The notes under the pieces: model-generated
What the model was told of the DNA's origin: nothing
What the model saw: the letters and a program-made list of their open reading frames with translations, nothing else
Database searches by the model: none
From: Phoronis australis
Taxonomy: Eukaryota; Phoronida; Phoronidae
NCBI GenBank assembly: GCA_002633005.1
Contig: NMRA01000028.1
Coordinates: 1,052,648 to 1,116,647, forward strand
Reading direction: 5' to 3'
DNA: 64,000 nt
In this document: piece by piece, positions 1 to 14,531 of the stretch
How the letters are laid out: the number at the start of each line of letters is the position of its first letter
Position numbering within the stretch: position 1 is the stretch's first letter
Translations under genes and position numbers: made by a program

Positions 1-1969
1 CACAGTCAAAGCTGTTGATCACGGTGTGGAAGTCCGCTCGGCACTTGTAAATGTATCTATACATGTGACCGATGCCAATGACAATGTCCCCATGTTTAGC
101 AATGGCACATACGATTTTTACATCGAGGAGAATTCAGCAGCAGGAACTGATGTTGGTACGGTGAGCGCCACAGATTTTGATCTCGGTCGGAACTCGGAGT
201 TGACCTTCTCGATTGTGGATAGCAACGATGCATTTGAGATTGACCCTTTGTCTGGGGCAATACAAAGTCTCAGTATGTTTGATCGTGAATCTGTAGCTGG
301 TGACATGGTTCAGTTTAAAGTTAGAGTGACAGACAATGGATTAGAGCGGTTGAACTCGACTTGTCTTGTAAGGGTTCATGTCATTGATGTCAATGATAAC
401 CCACCTGTTTTCTCACAATTATTGTATACAGCCAAAATAAAAGAGAACGCGATTATTGGCAGCCTAGTGGCTCGTGTTAACACTACGGACAAGGATATAG
501 GTCGTAACAAATACGTGTTTTACACCATCACATCGGGAAATGAAGGTGGAGAATTTGCATTGAATCGTTCCACTGGCCAATTAATACTGAAACGGAGGTT
601 AGACCGTGAAACCAAGCACATTTATGAGTTGACTATCTTAGCCACTGACACGGCCGAGACTGACGCTCTCAACGCAACTGCCACCGTCCGTGTTCAGGTG
701 TTGGACTTCAACGATAATAGACCTGTTTTTAACTGTAGTGCTCATCCGTGTTCCGTCGACGTGCCAGAATCGACAAGTCCTGGAACGTCGATTGGAACCG
801 TTGTCGCCACAGATGCCGACTATGGCAGTAATGCGGCTGTAAGTTACTCTATTGCTGCTGGTAACACTCCCGAGACATTCAACATAAATGCCGATTCTGG
901 GGTTATCTACCTTCTAGGAACTCTCAACTATGACAATGTGAATGAATACAAGCTGACCATTAAAGCAAGTGATTCTGGCGATCCGCAACAAACAGCATTC
1001 GTTGAGTTCACCGTTCGAGTTGTTGATCACAACGATCCTCCAGTATTCCCTTCTGGATCGAATATTATAAATATGATGGAGAACACCGGACCAAATGCTT
1101 ATGTTACTACGATTACCGCTAATGATCCAGACTTTGGAGTGAATGGTCAGCTAACGTACTCAATCAAATCGCAGAATCCGTCTGGCAACTATTTCCGCAT
1201 TGAAGCTTCTACTGGCAAAATTTTTACCAACAAGAATGTTGACCGCGAGATGAGCAGCTTTTACGATCTTACTATCATTGTGGTTGATGGAGCTGCAAAT
1301 CCATTGTCTGCGGAAGAGACCATCACTGTGAATGTACAAGACAAGAATGACAACTCCCCTGTGTTTGTTTCCATGAATGCCGCTATCATCTCTGCCGGAG
1401 CATCCTCAGGCTCAGCTGTAATGACAGTAAGAGCAGAAGATCCCGACGATGCCGCCAATGGTAAAGTTACATACACTGTGACCAGTGATTTATTCCAAAT
1501 AAACACAAATGATGGACATCTCACCTTGAAAAGAACTATCAGTGGTTCGCCAATGACACATTTGGTAACCATTACGGCGAAAGATGGTGGCTCACCACCG
1601 ATGTCCACCACCTCAACACTGACGGTGATTGTACGGTCATCAACCAATAACAATCAGTTGTCATTTGGAAGCTCCGGGTATTCAGGCCAAGTGAGTGAAA
1701 ACCAGCCTTCAGGAACCTCTATTGTTACCGTGACAGCAACGAATCCTTCAAATTCTCGGCCACAGATCCAGTACTATGTTACTAACGTATCTGTCAATGG
1801 TGCCCAACAGCCTAAACCGGGACGTTATTTCCAAATCAATGCCCAGACCGGAGTACTTACCACAGCAGAAGTCTTGGATAGGGAAGAGGATTCTGTGATT
1901 AATAACTTTTCAGTGGAAGTTTACGCCATCGACAAAGGTTCTACTACACCACAGACAAAGAAAACCGAT
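1..1969 (+). CDS. FAT4: FAT4-like exon 1 of window (partial): cadherin repeats
   Basis: Open from base 2 (frame 2) with the left edge cut inside the exon; residues 1-656 of the fragment. It holds the end of one cadherin repeat (closing DANDNVPMF, about residue 32), five full repeats and most of a sixth. Closing motifs in order: DVNDNPPVF, DFNDNRPVF, DHNDPPVF, DKNDNSPVF, then a linker without DxND (VRSSTNNNQLSF, about 1630-1668). LDRE and DxD-type calcium residues are present in most repeats. The donor is GTGAGT at 1970, phase 0. Reading through the donor stays open to 2101. Confidence 0.92.
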
Positions 1970-4900
1970 GTGAGTAGTTTCGTACAATATGTTTTAATAT
2001 TCTGCTTTCAATCCGTGTGCTCTCATTGGTCAGAAATTGACCGGGTGCTATTGATTGTCTCATTTTTGGTCTTACTTCAGGTGTTAATTTTTAAAATATA
2101 AACTCTCCTTTCGTGCACTGAAACTAGTACAAATAGTAGACACTGTACATCTGTTCAGCTATGTAGTCCAGTTGTAGGACCCAATAATCCTTGGCTATAA
2201 ATTTTCCCGGTTCAGTCAGCATGACCATTATGCACAGGTGTTCCTTTGAATGAATTTAATTTGAAGTATACTGAAGTCACAGTTGGAGATAGAGAAATAG
2301 TTGAAATTGAAAATTAGAACTTTAAAGATATCACCCGTCTCTGTTTTATGAGGGCATGGTGCCATTCAGCTCTAGTATATACACGAGTGGCAAAAGCGCT
2401 AGTAGTTTCACTAGTGAAAATGCCAACATTTTTGGGAGAGAAGAAAGGTTTCTGTGAAGGGGTCATTTTTACCATCAAATTACTCCCTCACCTTTCAATT
2501 CCTTATTGGTGAAAAGCATAACATTCACTCTCTGCCTAAAATTGATTAATACTAGCCCCAACAAAGGCCTCTTTCTTCTTCGCATGTGTCTGAGCACAAA
2601 AGTTCCATGGGCGAAAAGTCCAGTAGTTTTGAAATAACTCATATTGCCAACGAAATGACACTTGTAACTGTTCTTGTGACTGGCGATTTTACCAGCAAAA
2701 ATGCTTGTTGTAATAGTTAGTGAATGGGGGTATTAGGTTGAAGCAAAAACTGCTATTGTCCCTGCATTCTGTATGTAAAATGCATGTAAGTTGTCTAGCT
2801 TCCAGTCATAGAGAAATTTTGCTGGATGTGTTGTTTCCCCACTGAAACTTTCATTCATTCACCCAAAGTTTAAATATTTGCTTTTTTAAGATCCTTGGCC
2901 TTTTAGAGAACATTTTAAAACCACGTCTTGTAAAAATTGCACAGCCGCGTACGTCATTGGTCAAATATGAACAAGCTCTATTTGCCTAGCCTTAACGACA
3001 ATTGAAGTAGTCAGTGAGTAATACAGATTTTCAGTTCACTGGAGTGGGTTAGGTTCAGACAGATTTTACCTGGTGCTCTGACACGTATTGGAGTTCACCT
3101 ACTCAACAATGTCTTCTTGAAGTAAAAACTTGAACTATATCAGTTGTTATTTTCATGTATACTTTTTATGTTTTAACCTGACTGTAAGTGTAAGGATTAT
3201 TAATTTCTAAGGTTTAAGAGTGGCATTCCTTCTATATTAAATTGTGCTCTGTTTTTTTTTCAAATGTGGGTCCTATTGAATTAAGATGCTCTCAAATGTT
3301 TAATTGAACAAGTACTTGTCTCGCTTAATGTTTATCTGGATCTAATAGGATTTTCAAAGCAATGCTTGACATTTGAGAGTTTTGAATTAATTTAAATATT
3401 TTGAATCGGATGGGATAATTTCCCTAGGTTACTCACTACAGTAGAAATTGTAAAATTGTTGGTCTGTGACCAGTTGCAGTCTTGTTGATGGCCACTGTGT
3501 ACTGGACTGTGTTCGGTGTCTTCATTTGCTGTGAAAACTTAATGATGTTGGGCACATACAGTCTATTGTGATAGTAGACATTTAGTACAAGACATTCTTT
3601 GTCGCAGCTGTCAATGAAAATTACCCTACATGTTCATAAAATCATATTGCGCTGCTGACCATGTGATGATTTTCTATTGTCCTAAACTTCATGCTGTCGG
3701 TCCCTGGGGAGCTTGGCACCTTGGCTTTTTTATTTGGTTTCAAATTTTAATGAAAATCTATTCAGTAGCTGGTTTATTATAGGTGTAAAAATGGCTGCTC
3801 ATGAAAAAATAATTGAAATACACTCTGATGGGTGTACGGTTTCCTCATAACGCTTCACTGATCTTGTTTGGTTGTTGAGAAAAAATTCCAAGTTGCTTCT
3901 TTCTGGAATTCAATATGCCTCGAGAATATGTGGTTGCTATAAAACTTTAGGCTTCAAGTGCAGGATCACTACCTCACCCTTGTAGCAATTGTGTAAACCT
4001 GAAAGCTTTTCCAAAACCTTAGGTGTTTCTGCTGTTTTGTAAAGTTTAGCATTATTCCTGTCTGATGAGTTGGGCGATTCATCCACCATTCAGAAAGTTG
4101 ATGTTCCTGCTGTGTGAATGAGTCATTAAGTGGGCTCCCAGCATGCACACAGGATAGCTAAACCTCAATTTTAGACATGGACATTGTGAGCAACAATGGA
4201 CAGAATTTGAAAAGGTTCTGCTTGTTTGTTCCAGGGTAGTTTCAATCTTTTGTAGGTCATGACAGGCCTAATTGGAAAGGAATTTTTGACACCTCTGTTT
4301 GTTAGAACACTTTAGTTAAAAAAAGACATTTATCTCCTTGTGGAAGGGATTGTTTAAAAGTTATGTGTTAGTTTTTTCGAATTGAAAAAAGGAATCGTAA
4401 CATATTTATACTAATATGGTTTAGTTGGTTTGGTAATGTTAACGTAGTTGGTTAATTCTTGTTAAAACAGATCTAAAATAGCCCATATTGCTACGTGATT
4501 TTTTAGAACCTCATGTTAGATCTGACTGGGTATGTTTCAATTTACAGTATCGACATGAATTAATTTAGTTTGCTGTGGGAGGTCTTGAAGTTCTTCTACT
4601 TTACTCTGGTGGCTGTCATCCTCGCATATTACTGAGACAAGAAGCTGTCCCTGGTCATTCCAGACTTTTGTAATGAGTCTCTGCCTTAATATTAGTCGGG
4701 CTAAATAAACAGAGCACCAAAAGGATTGACAGTCAGCTTATCCAAAGTGACCCACCTCAGTGCCTAAGGTGCATACCTCCCTTTTCCATTTGAGCAAAAT
4801 TTGTTTATTGAAGTTTCCAAGTGATAGGACTTTTAGCAAACAGTGGGCTTTCTCCATCCCGCAAGGTGATACTGCTAAACGGAACTCTGTAATGTCCCAC

Positions 4901-6582
4901 CCAACAAGGTCGCAGACTTTACCAGTCACTTGTGGTATTAAAATCGGCCATTTTGTACTCATAGTGTTCCTATTTGTATTCAGTGAAGGTTCAGAGGGGA
5001 ATTCAATGGAAATCTTTGGAAGCATTCACACAGCTCATAATCTACCATTGTAACCAGCTTTCAAAAGAAGTCCTTAAATTCAAATCTGGAATGAATAGTG
5101 GCCCTACAAAAGGTCTACTACTATGCATTTTATATTAGCATATATAGTTATTGTAGTGTGGGATCCCTTTAATTTTATAGTAGGGTTTCCATTACAGTGT
5201 CCAAAATGCTATCAATGTGTTTCTACCTTGCATGTTACATTGATTTCTATGTTAACCAGAAGGACTTTTTTGTCTAGTTTAAATAATATTTATTTGGAGA
5301 AAATCTGCAATCAATATTTTTAAATCTTTCTGGTGAGTTCACGTTGGTGTATGTTTTTGTTCACATTTTTGTAAGACTGCAGGAAGTGTACTTCTAATGA
5401 GCTTTTATTCAGTTATTTTGAGAGTCACAACAATTGTTTACTGTAAATATATTTTCACTACTTCAGTTCAATTCTGGTTTAGTTCCATTTTGAGCATTCC
5501 TTGACCCTGGTAGGTTGGGTGGATAATGTTCAGAGTTAACAAACCCAAGATATGATGTGGATATTCAATATTAAGTATATGGATTATCCACAAAATCAAC
5601 ATGTCAAGGGTGCTTGAAATGAAGAAGATCACAATTTTGTTTATATTACACACGCATCTCCCAACCCCTATCTCTGTGTGAAACATGCTCAGCATCTTGT
5701 CTAATTTTTTTTTAATAAAATGCTTTGGTTTCGGAAAAACGATTCACCACTTCTCTCTAAATATATGATATATACTGTACATTGTCTTCGTTTTGTGTTC
5801 TTTGTGGTTGATGCCAATTATTGATAACCTTTCCTACTGTCCTAATACTTGTCTGATCTCTAGCTATGTCACTAAGCACATAGGATTGCTTATAATCTGT
5901 CATGACCCCCCTGTAGTTTTAAACATACCTAAATTTATAATTTGTTCAGCAATTAAAATTGCTTCAGCTAATTTACTAGCTTAATTCAAGTCTCAACCTG
6001 CTGGCAGGTGCTGCTGCCTTCATCCAGTTGCCTGGTAGAAGAATGACAAATACTTCTAAAATGCTGAGGCCACTGAAGTTGTATTTATGCTGTCTTGGTC
6101 GGTCAGAATTTAAACTGCTTTTTAATAGCTTTTCTCTCATTCTTGTGTCATTCTCTCAGAGGTCTCGCTGTTAGAGCATGTCAAAACAAGGTGAAGCAAC
6201 AGTAAATAAAGCCCAAATGGCCAGCTCAGCACTTAATACTGAGATTTCCCATAGTTTTTCAAATGTGCCAGCTGGTACCAAGCTAAAAGGGAGAGATGAA
6301 CTTTCAATATTTGAAACAAATATTTGGGCAACACGCATTCATTTGTTAGTTTCCTTTATAACATTCTCTAGGCGACATCTGATGCAGGCATTGATTCTGA
6401 ATTATGTTGTGAAAGGTGCCCAGAGAATTGTGAATAAACTACGGTATGAAGTATTTGATTTTTGTGTTGAACTAGTTGAGCCTTAAAATGTTTCACAGCA
6501 TGTGATTTTGACAGTAATATAAGTACTGGACCTGGACGCTTGTGGTTGATGAGGGACTGAGGGCTTTCAGGACTGCTATAAC

Positions 6583-6809
6583 ACGATAAAATCTCATCAA
6601 TTTGGGACACAAATTATTGCCAGAATTGGTATTTTTTCATTTTTATTTGTTGTGAACAATTTCTCAAAATCATGGTCTTATGATAACTGTGGCATAATTC
6701 TTTAAAAATGGTATGACATTTGTTTGGTGCTTATCTTTTATGAAAAAAATGAAAAAAAAATCACTTGTCAGCCATATTGTGTCCTAAATTGGTGAGATTT
6801 TACTGTAGT
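6583..6809. mobile_element. MITE-like inverted-repeat element, family A copy 1
   Basis: The left end reads ATAAAATCTCATCAATTTGG followed by GACAC; the right end reads GTGTCCTAAATTGGTGAGAT followed by TTTAC, its near-perfect reverse complement. About 227 bp, no coding capacity, AT-rich interior. Related ends and interiors occur at 24220-24452 and 47456-47650, with solo ends at 14532 and 18669. Consistent with a non-autonomous DNA transposon; the flanking target duplication is not clear. Confidence 0.75.
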
Positions 6810-9800
6810 TTAATGACACTGGTGTGTTTTTCATCTTGCCAAAAATGCGTTCTCTTTGAATGTAATTATTTGTGTGCGTTTTGTGGTGTTTATGATACTT
6901 ATATGCAGACGCACTAATTTTATGCAGTACGTTTGTTATTTTGAATCAAGGTTACAGTCAGTAATATGTCTATTTAATTTACCAGTTGAAGAACATTTTG
7001 AAATTGGATGAGGTGTCTGTATTTGGTAAATGTCAAGCACCAGTTTATGGCTTCTCTGAAAGAAGGACTTCCTGTCTATATATTTCAATGAACAACAACA
7101 CAGAACATAAAAAATGTCCGACGTCAGCGCTAAGAAAATTACCTGATCAGAAGATCTCCTAATGGGTCTTTCTTTATATTTGAGTGAGATAAGAATGTTG
7201 TTCATTTGCGTTGTTTGTTCTCAGACAATCCTGCCAATTTGTCCTTTCTCTCTGAATGCCTAAAGCCGTGTATCAAATTTGTCATCTGTGCTCAGTTGGA
7301 CAGAGTTTAGGTCTACTGTGATAAAAAATACTCCCCAGTCTGGTAGACAGTCTAAGCCTTTCTAATTGGATCATGTCTGCTGGCTTTTTTTCTGGCCACT
7401 GGCAGTTGTCATTGTTAGAGCCTTGTTATTAGGGGACCCAATATGGCTATTAGCCCCAGTAAAGATGATTTTAGCCTTGGGAGTTCACTGAAGTGGTCTG
7501 AAGATGGAATTTAGATGAGCACTGTTGACACTGCATGCTGTTGAATTTGGGCGATTTATAGTTAACCATGAAAATATAAGACATGAGCCATGCAAAAACC
7601 CGGTAGCAGTATTGCCTTTAGTAAACATTCCTCTGTTTAGGACTCAATATGGCGGACAGTTGAAATGTCTTTTTGTCAAATAACGTACAGCGTTTGGTAA
7701 TGTTTTGAGCATTTGTAGTAATGCTGTACTGATAGCTCCAGAAAAATAGAAAAGTGGTTATTTAATATTTTAGGAATTATTTTTTGTCCCAAAATGAATT
7801 TTTAACATATCTGTGCCGATATGTACGTATGTCTGTTGTCGTTCCTCGTGATCCAATACAACCACCATTTTTTCATCCATCTCAGCTAAAACAGTGTCTT
7901 TTCGGCAGCTACAAAAACATGTACTCTGTTTGATGTCTTGTTCACTTCAAAGCATGAGACATTTCAGGCTTGTTAGTTCCAGCAGCCTTCAACTCTTTGC
8001 CCAGGTGTGGCCTTGTATACTCGTTTTAGTTGGTTCGGTGCACCTCACACAAGTAACACACATGATTTCTCTGAAGAGTGTGCAGTGTTATATTGGTTTG
8101 GATCTAGTGATTGATTTCTACCTTGGTTGTTGGGTTACATATCCTGAGATTTGTGATGTGACGAATGAAAACCGTCAAAGCAGTTGTCACAGAAATTCTT
8201 GTTTGACAAGGTGTGATAGCAAATGTTGTTGAGGCTGTAGGCTTGTTGTCACTGTTTGGGACAACAGGAAGAAATAAGAACTAATAATTATGTTCACACA
8301 AGTGTCAGAAGGGTTTAATTAACCTTGTTGGCACCTGCTGCTTAACTCACCTGTCGCTAAATGCCAGGTACGTTTATCCAATTTATGTCACACATTTTCA
8401 TTCTGTACCTCTTTCACATTCAAAATGTCTGCCTTCAGAAGGGATTAACTTTATCTATAGGCAAAAGTTTCATTTCAACTTGAGAACTATTTTCACAAGC
8501 AGTTGTGTATATCTAAGCCATTGTTGGGCATTTCTAAACCATTGTTAGGCAGTGCAATGGCCAGTTTCCAGCAAAACTGAGCTGTTGTCAGTCTGATAAA
8601 CATCACCATTGGTTAGATCCTTTTCCATTGTCCAGGATGAATAAAGAGAAATGTTGTTGTGTTCTTGGAACCTATAGTCCTATCAATGGTTATGCAATAT
8701 TCTTCTGTGGTCTTCAGTACATTGGTATGCCCTGACACAAGCACTACTGATCATAATCTCTTTCATCATGGAACAATCCCATCTTGTTCAGGAACTGGTT
8801 TTTAGAACCCATGCTGGTGTTCTCTACACCTTACAATGAATACCATTAGTCATCTGTGGAGCGGGTCACTTATAATTAAAATTCCATATTTGCTGATGGT
8901 TCTAAGAATAGAGGTTGAGTACATAAATGACAATCATTCCAATCCAATTAGTTCCCAGTTTTCTAGTAGGAGAAGCTTCACTGATTTTTAATGCTGCCTG
9001 TCCAGGCAACCCCTCATCTCTATAGTCACCCCCTCTATGAGTTGCTAGTGAACTATTTGCCCATGACTGGCCCCCCATTGTCCCCACAGCCCACAGGCTT
9101 GTCATTATAATAACATGATCACAGACTGATCTGTCAACAACTTCCTGAGACCACCACTGTGTGACTAACACTGATCATTTAGGCCATGTTGTACTGGTGG
9201 TGAAAACTGCCATTTACCAGTAACAATGTATGTCCTGAAAACAGTTGAACCCAGACTTGAATGTATACTTTGGTTTTCATGGATCTATTCCCTGGTTAGA
9301 TTATTTTTCTGAAGTTGATATTTGCTCATTGTGAATAGTTGAATGATGAGAAATGTTATCTGTAATCATCGCGTAAGATTGTCACCTCTATTCAAAGCTG
9401 ACAATTGATATCCATTTCAGGAATTTCAGTCCTCAATAATGGAGTCTTTTGGCTTTTGTTGTATGGACTTGACATTCAGTAGCAATGTGTGTGTTTGTGT
9501 GGCAAGTGTTAAGTTGCACAGTGTATCAGATATTGGTCTCTGTTGGAAGTGCCCTGCAGACCATAGTGTGTGACATTCAAGGCATGATTGTGTTCTCTTC
9601 TAGTTTCTGGGTTTTTCTCAAATAAACATCTCAATCCACACGTACCTAATAATGTATTGATCATCTACTCGGATATTAAATTCTCTAAAATCACTGAAGT
9701 TCTAAGTGCTGAGTTTGTCACATAAGTGTCTGTGTAAGATGACTACAACAATGGGTCCCCAAGCTGAATGTCTATTGTAAATCTTTGGTTTGATTAATTT

Positions 9801-11481
9801 TCTGATTTTATAATATTAAAATGTTTGAGACACTGCAGAGAGGTTACCAAGTGCAGCGTCCATTACGTTGACCCCTATGACCTGTGGAGCTGTGTGCAGG
9901 CAAGTATTGTTAAATGACTGTCCCAACTATGGATTCCAATGGCAAATTGATCTTTCAGCAATAATTACATCATGTGTGGGGCTTATCATAGAACTTGCCT
10001 GTTGTCTAAGTTTGTAAAGATAAGTAGAATTAATCACTGTGTATTGGTTTAAGCAGTTGCCCATAAGCACTTGCTCTCTATTGCATAGATTCTAACTGAG
10101 TGTAAGGTTACTCAATATATTTTATTGCTGTGAATGACTTCATTTTCCATTCTCTGCTATCTCAACATTTAGAGTTTTCTCTTCCTCCCTGGTATTTGTA
10201 CAGTCTGTGTTCATCTTCTGGGAACCAAAATGATTAAAAAAAGTTTCATTGAAAAACACATCTATGTTTGCTGACTTCTATTGACAAAACCTTTATCCAA
10301 GTCGTCTGGTTGAATCAGAATGCCATAATTACTGTTATGAATCCAAGCAGATAGATTTGCCGTTCCTTATAAACACCCTTCTACTGACCATTACCTAGCC
10401 ACATGCACATTTCCTTGAACAATGGCAAACAGTTTATTCCTCTACAGTTTTGCACCATCTTTAATTTGCTTATCAAAATATCCGGCAATCATAATTTCTC
10501 TTACCACAATTGTCTTGGTTGGTGTTTTTGAGTACGCCAAATTGTTGATTAGGATGAGCCTTTCACGTGGTCATTGTTGTCTCAGTATGACTGCACCAAC
10601 ATTTATTGACTCTGGTTTTGTTCCACTGTCATCTCCCGTTATCATTGTAGGTTGTTGCTTCATCAGCTGAACCGTTAATCAAAAGGGCTTCTGTGAAATG
10701 AATACGTATGCATGTGCAATCACTTTCATATAGCCAAAAGATATTTTGTCTATGTGGGCATTGTATAGCTAATTCTGTATGTGTCATGTCATGAAGCGAA
10801 TTCATATGTTCAATTTTTCACATTCAGACTCTACATATTTGTTTTCAATTTTTAACGAAGAATTAAGTTTGAACCAAGAACACCAAGTTAACAGTTTGAC
10901 TGATTAACGATTACCCGTTTGCATGCATGCTGGAGTTGTGCTCACACACCTGTAAAATTCAGGTATGGACAGGTGAACTAGACAGTAACTTATAATTCCT
11001 CTGTTGATTGGTTATCGATGTTAGAGTATTAATTATGTAATATTATTAACCTGGAGAAAGATTTGAAATTCAACGTCTCTTTGGAGTGCTCAACAATTTA
11101 TGTAACACACCTTACCATCCAAATTCCATTTAAAATTTTTTGTTTTTCTTTATTGTTGTCATGGACATCCACTTATATTCAATCAGTGAAATGGTGTTAT
11201 GACTTATGATGAGATCTGTGTGTGTGTTTGTGTAGGATTTTTTGTATTGTGTATACATAAACACTCTATCAGTTGTGGTCAACATTGCCAGATTTGTTGA
11301 TGTGATAAAGCTAGAAATACTTTGCCCTTGAAAGAAGGCTTACAGCTGGCTGCTGCAAATGGGAAGTTGTGAAAGAAGTTTTGTTAATTAAAATTTTGCT
11401 TTTGTCTTAAATGCATGTTGTCATTAGATGTTAGGTTTTAAGGAATCACTTTGCAATCCATGGATGTTTTTCATTTATGTA

Positions 11482-11812
11482 CAGGGACGGATCCAGGATT
11501 TTGAATTAGGGGGGAGGGGGGGAGGGCAGGGCCCAGGAATAACCAGAGTTTCGCCACATGCGTGCGCCCAGTCTAAAATGTAGAGATGCAGGGGTCTCGA
11601 ATTTTTTGCATTTTTGGACCTTATTACTAAAAAAAGGTAAACAGGGTTTGTTCAAGGCCTATGCATTATGCATTATGCATTCGTCCCCGAGCCCCCCTGG
11701 GTGTGCGCATATGCTAGTCAGCAATTCGCACCCCGAACTGCCAAATGGTATCTGGGAGAATTTTAGGGGGGGGGGCATGGCCAACCTTGGTCCCCCCCTA
11801 AACCCACTACTG
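11482..11812. mobile_element. MITE-like element, family B copy 1, with 5-bp target duplication
   Basis: It begins CAGGGACGGATCCAGG and ends as the reverse complement of CAGTAGTGGGTTTAGG, giving imperfect inverted ends that share CAG and a G-rich subterminal tract. ATGTA flanks it on both sides (11477-11481 and 11813-11817), a perfect 5-bp duplication. The interior has G runs and no credible gene. A second copy with the same type of ends lies at 50973-51290. Confidence 0.75.
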
Positions 11813-14531
11813 ATGTATTTGGTTTTCGTATTGTTATATATTATCTGGACAGAGTTACTTGGTGTATCAGAAAAGTGCATGGTAAAGTCTCTCTAATTTT
11901 AGATAAAACTAAGTGCTTAGGTTGTAGTTTTCAGTTTTCAAGGGCTTCTAGCATTGGTGTGAATGCCCTCATTTTTTTCGAAACATTCAATGACTGCTAT
12001 GTGAACATGGGAAATCATTTATTTGGTGGTACATGTCCTTCATAGAAAAAGGAGACGATGGCGGCCATGTTGTGAGATTTCTGTAGTGCATCTTCGAAAT
12101 TCACGTTTTCTTAACTTGCACATTTAGTGTACAAATTTGAAAGTATAATTTTTTGCAAGTGAAATTTTTGTATTTCGAATTTGAGTGAGAAACTGGTCTC
12201 TTTGAATAATGAGTAAAACAGTGGCTATTACACTAACATGAAGGCTTCTAGTTAGTTTTTCATATAATTCAGTTACAACCTATAACAGGGTAGACTTCAA
12301 AAACACTAGGACATCGCTAGAAAAGCAAGGTTTTGCGAGATTATGCCACATATTGCCGTGTGTTTTGATTGAGGACACCTGGTTTTGGCTAGATATTTTT
12401 TGCCGCGAAACGGCTACTGAACTCTACCCAGACCTCATTGTTAGAACCCGAATAGTTATGAAAATTTTCTATCGTGCAGGTAGAACATCAAATGGATTGT
12501 AGCTATGGTTTGGTATGTTAAGTATGAATTAATTATCTAAAATGGCCTGACATATGGAGGGGAACACCCACTTACCTATTTTTAGTTACTTAATTTTTAT
12601 ATTTAATTTATTACCTGGAACAATTTCTTTTTATTTTTATTTTTCCAAATAAAAGTTAGAAAATGTTTCTATGTTGAATTCAAATGAAATGTCTATAGAC
12701 TATCACAAGTGTTTTTTGTTTATAGATAAAGTACGAGAATGAGCACAGTTGCTAAAAATTATCATGTTTCTAATTTCCAAGGGCTAATTATTTGCTAAAA
12801 ATAATGGAAATTTTAACAAAAAATAGTTTATAGTATGTTCAGTACAAATCAAGCTATTTCAAATTTCTTATGTTTATATTTGTTAAGAAATTTGGCAAAA
12901 TTATATTTTATTTGTATGCAAGTGTGTGTGCTGAACAGTTGAAGAAGTACTGTAGTTCACCTTATTTGTAGAATGGATCTTGTTGAATTAGTGAACTGGT
13001 TCCCTGTTGTGGACATACAATAAATTATGAAATCCCTCTGGTCCTCTCCTTTCAGCCTTTAAGATCTACTTGTAATTCAACATTATTCCACTGGGGGTAC
13101 CCTTCAAATTTTGAAAGTGCTTCATACCTACTCACCCTCGAAGGATTATGCTGAAGTGTTTCTTTCATCTGTGTTAGGTGCCCACTGTTCCACAATGTCG
13201 CTATTGTGGCGGGACATTGTCTTCTGCCATGCAGGTGACCCTGGTTTCTTGAGTATTTGGTATTGATTAATGTCGTCCTCGAAAGAATGGATGTTTACCT
13301 TGATGATATATTATATCCGAAAGCTAGCATTATTGAGAAATAAACTTGGCCCCTTAAAAGGATTGTCCACATCATCTTTTATGGAAAATCTTGCAATGGC
13401 TACAGGGAATTCTGAAGTGGTGCACATAGCCATCAATTATGTGATTTACTGGCCCAGGTGTAGCCTCGTCTTTGGGGTCCAAGCAATGATCCCTTTACAA
13501 ATTCTGTCATAAGTTTTGTAATACCCAAAGTATCCATTGAAGACAAATGACTAGGCAAAACCATGAGCCAATTGTTGTTGGGATAGCTTTCAAGTAATAG
13601 TGCTTCAGTACACTTTTCTGGCAGACAAAATTCCAGTGGGGTTATTTTTTTGATGTGTGGGGCCATTCAAAACTTGTATACTGAAAGTTAATTTTTAAAT
13701 TTCATTGTACAGGCCTAAATGTTTAGCTGTTATGCAGATTTAACAATAGTCAGTCAAATAAGACTTATATCTGTTCAGGTAATCTGAGACCTAACAATGA
13801 CATGGAAATAACTGGCTTCAAAAGATTTCTATACTGGCTAAGTCCCAGCCATTCTTGAACCAACTGTTACAGGGGGTTAGAATAAACAGATTCTAAACAA
13901 TGTCTGGGAGGGCTATATCAACATGGCTGATGAAGCAGTAGTTATACCTGGCTTTCATGTGGTTCACATATTATTTACTTGGGGTTTTCATTGGGCGCAC
14001 CATGTGTGAAATCTTCCTGAAAGTAAATCTCCACTGCCCAAGCAAAAATTTGAATGTGGCAACGGTTAGGCTATTGAAGTTGTTCGCTAAATGTATTTTT
14101 GTGTTTCTCTCAGTCTAGTGTTTAATCACTGCATGTTAAGCTGATAGGCATTCGCTGTATTGTTAACAACTATTTTTATGTAACAATTCAGGAATTCCAT
14201 TGGACTGCCATCTTGTTACAATAAATGCTATGGCAGGGTTTAAATACCCTGCTAATGTCAATAGTGCATATGTTTTAATGTTGTTTTCTTATGATGCTGT
14301 TTTGTTAATGACCTCCCTCTCGCACACGAATTGTACATTGCTGAAATGTTTGACTATGCGAAAATGGCAACGAGATAAGGGATTGTGGGAGAGACTTATG
14401 AGTGAAACTGACTTTATGATTTTACAAATTATGATATAGGTCATCGATAGCTGTGGACTCCAAGTCACAGTGTTAGAAAAAGCAAAATTTGTAGTAGGAG
14501 ATTGTTTAGTTTCTTAGAAACGTATGATAAT

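Noticed and set aside
4738-5053. Overlapping ORFs of about 95 codons on both strands in intron 1
   Set aside because: No domain, no splice or start support; within the chance range for this amount of sequence.
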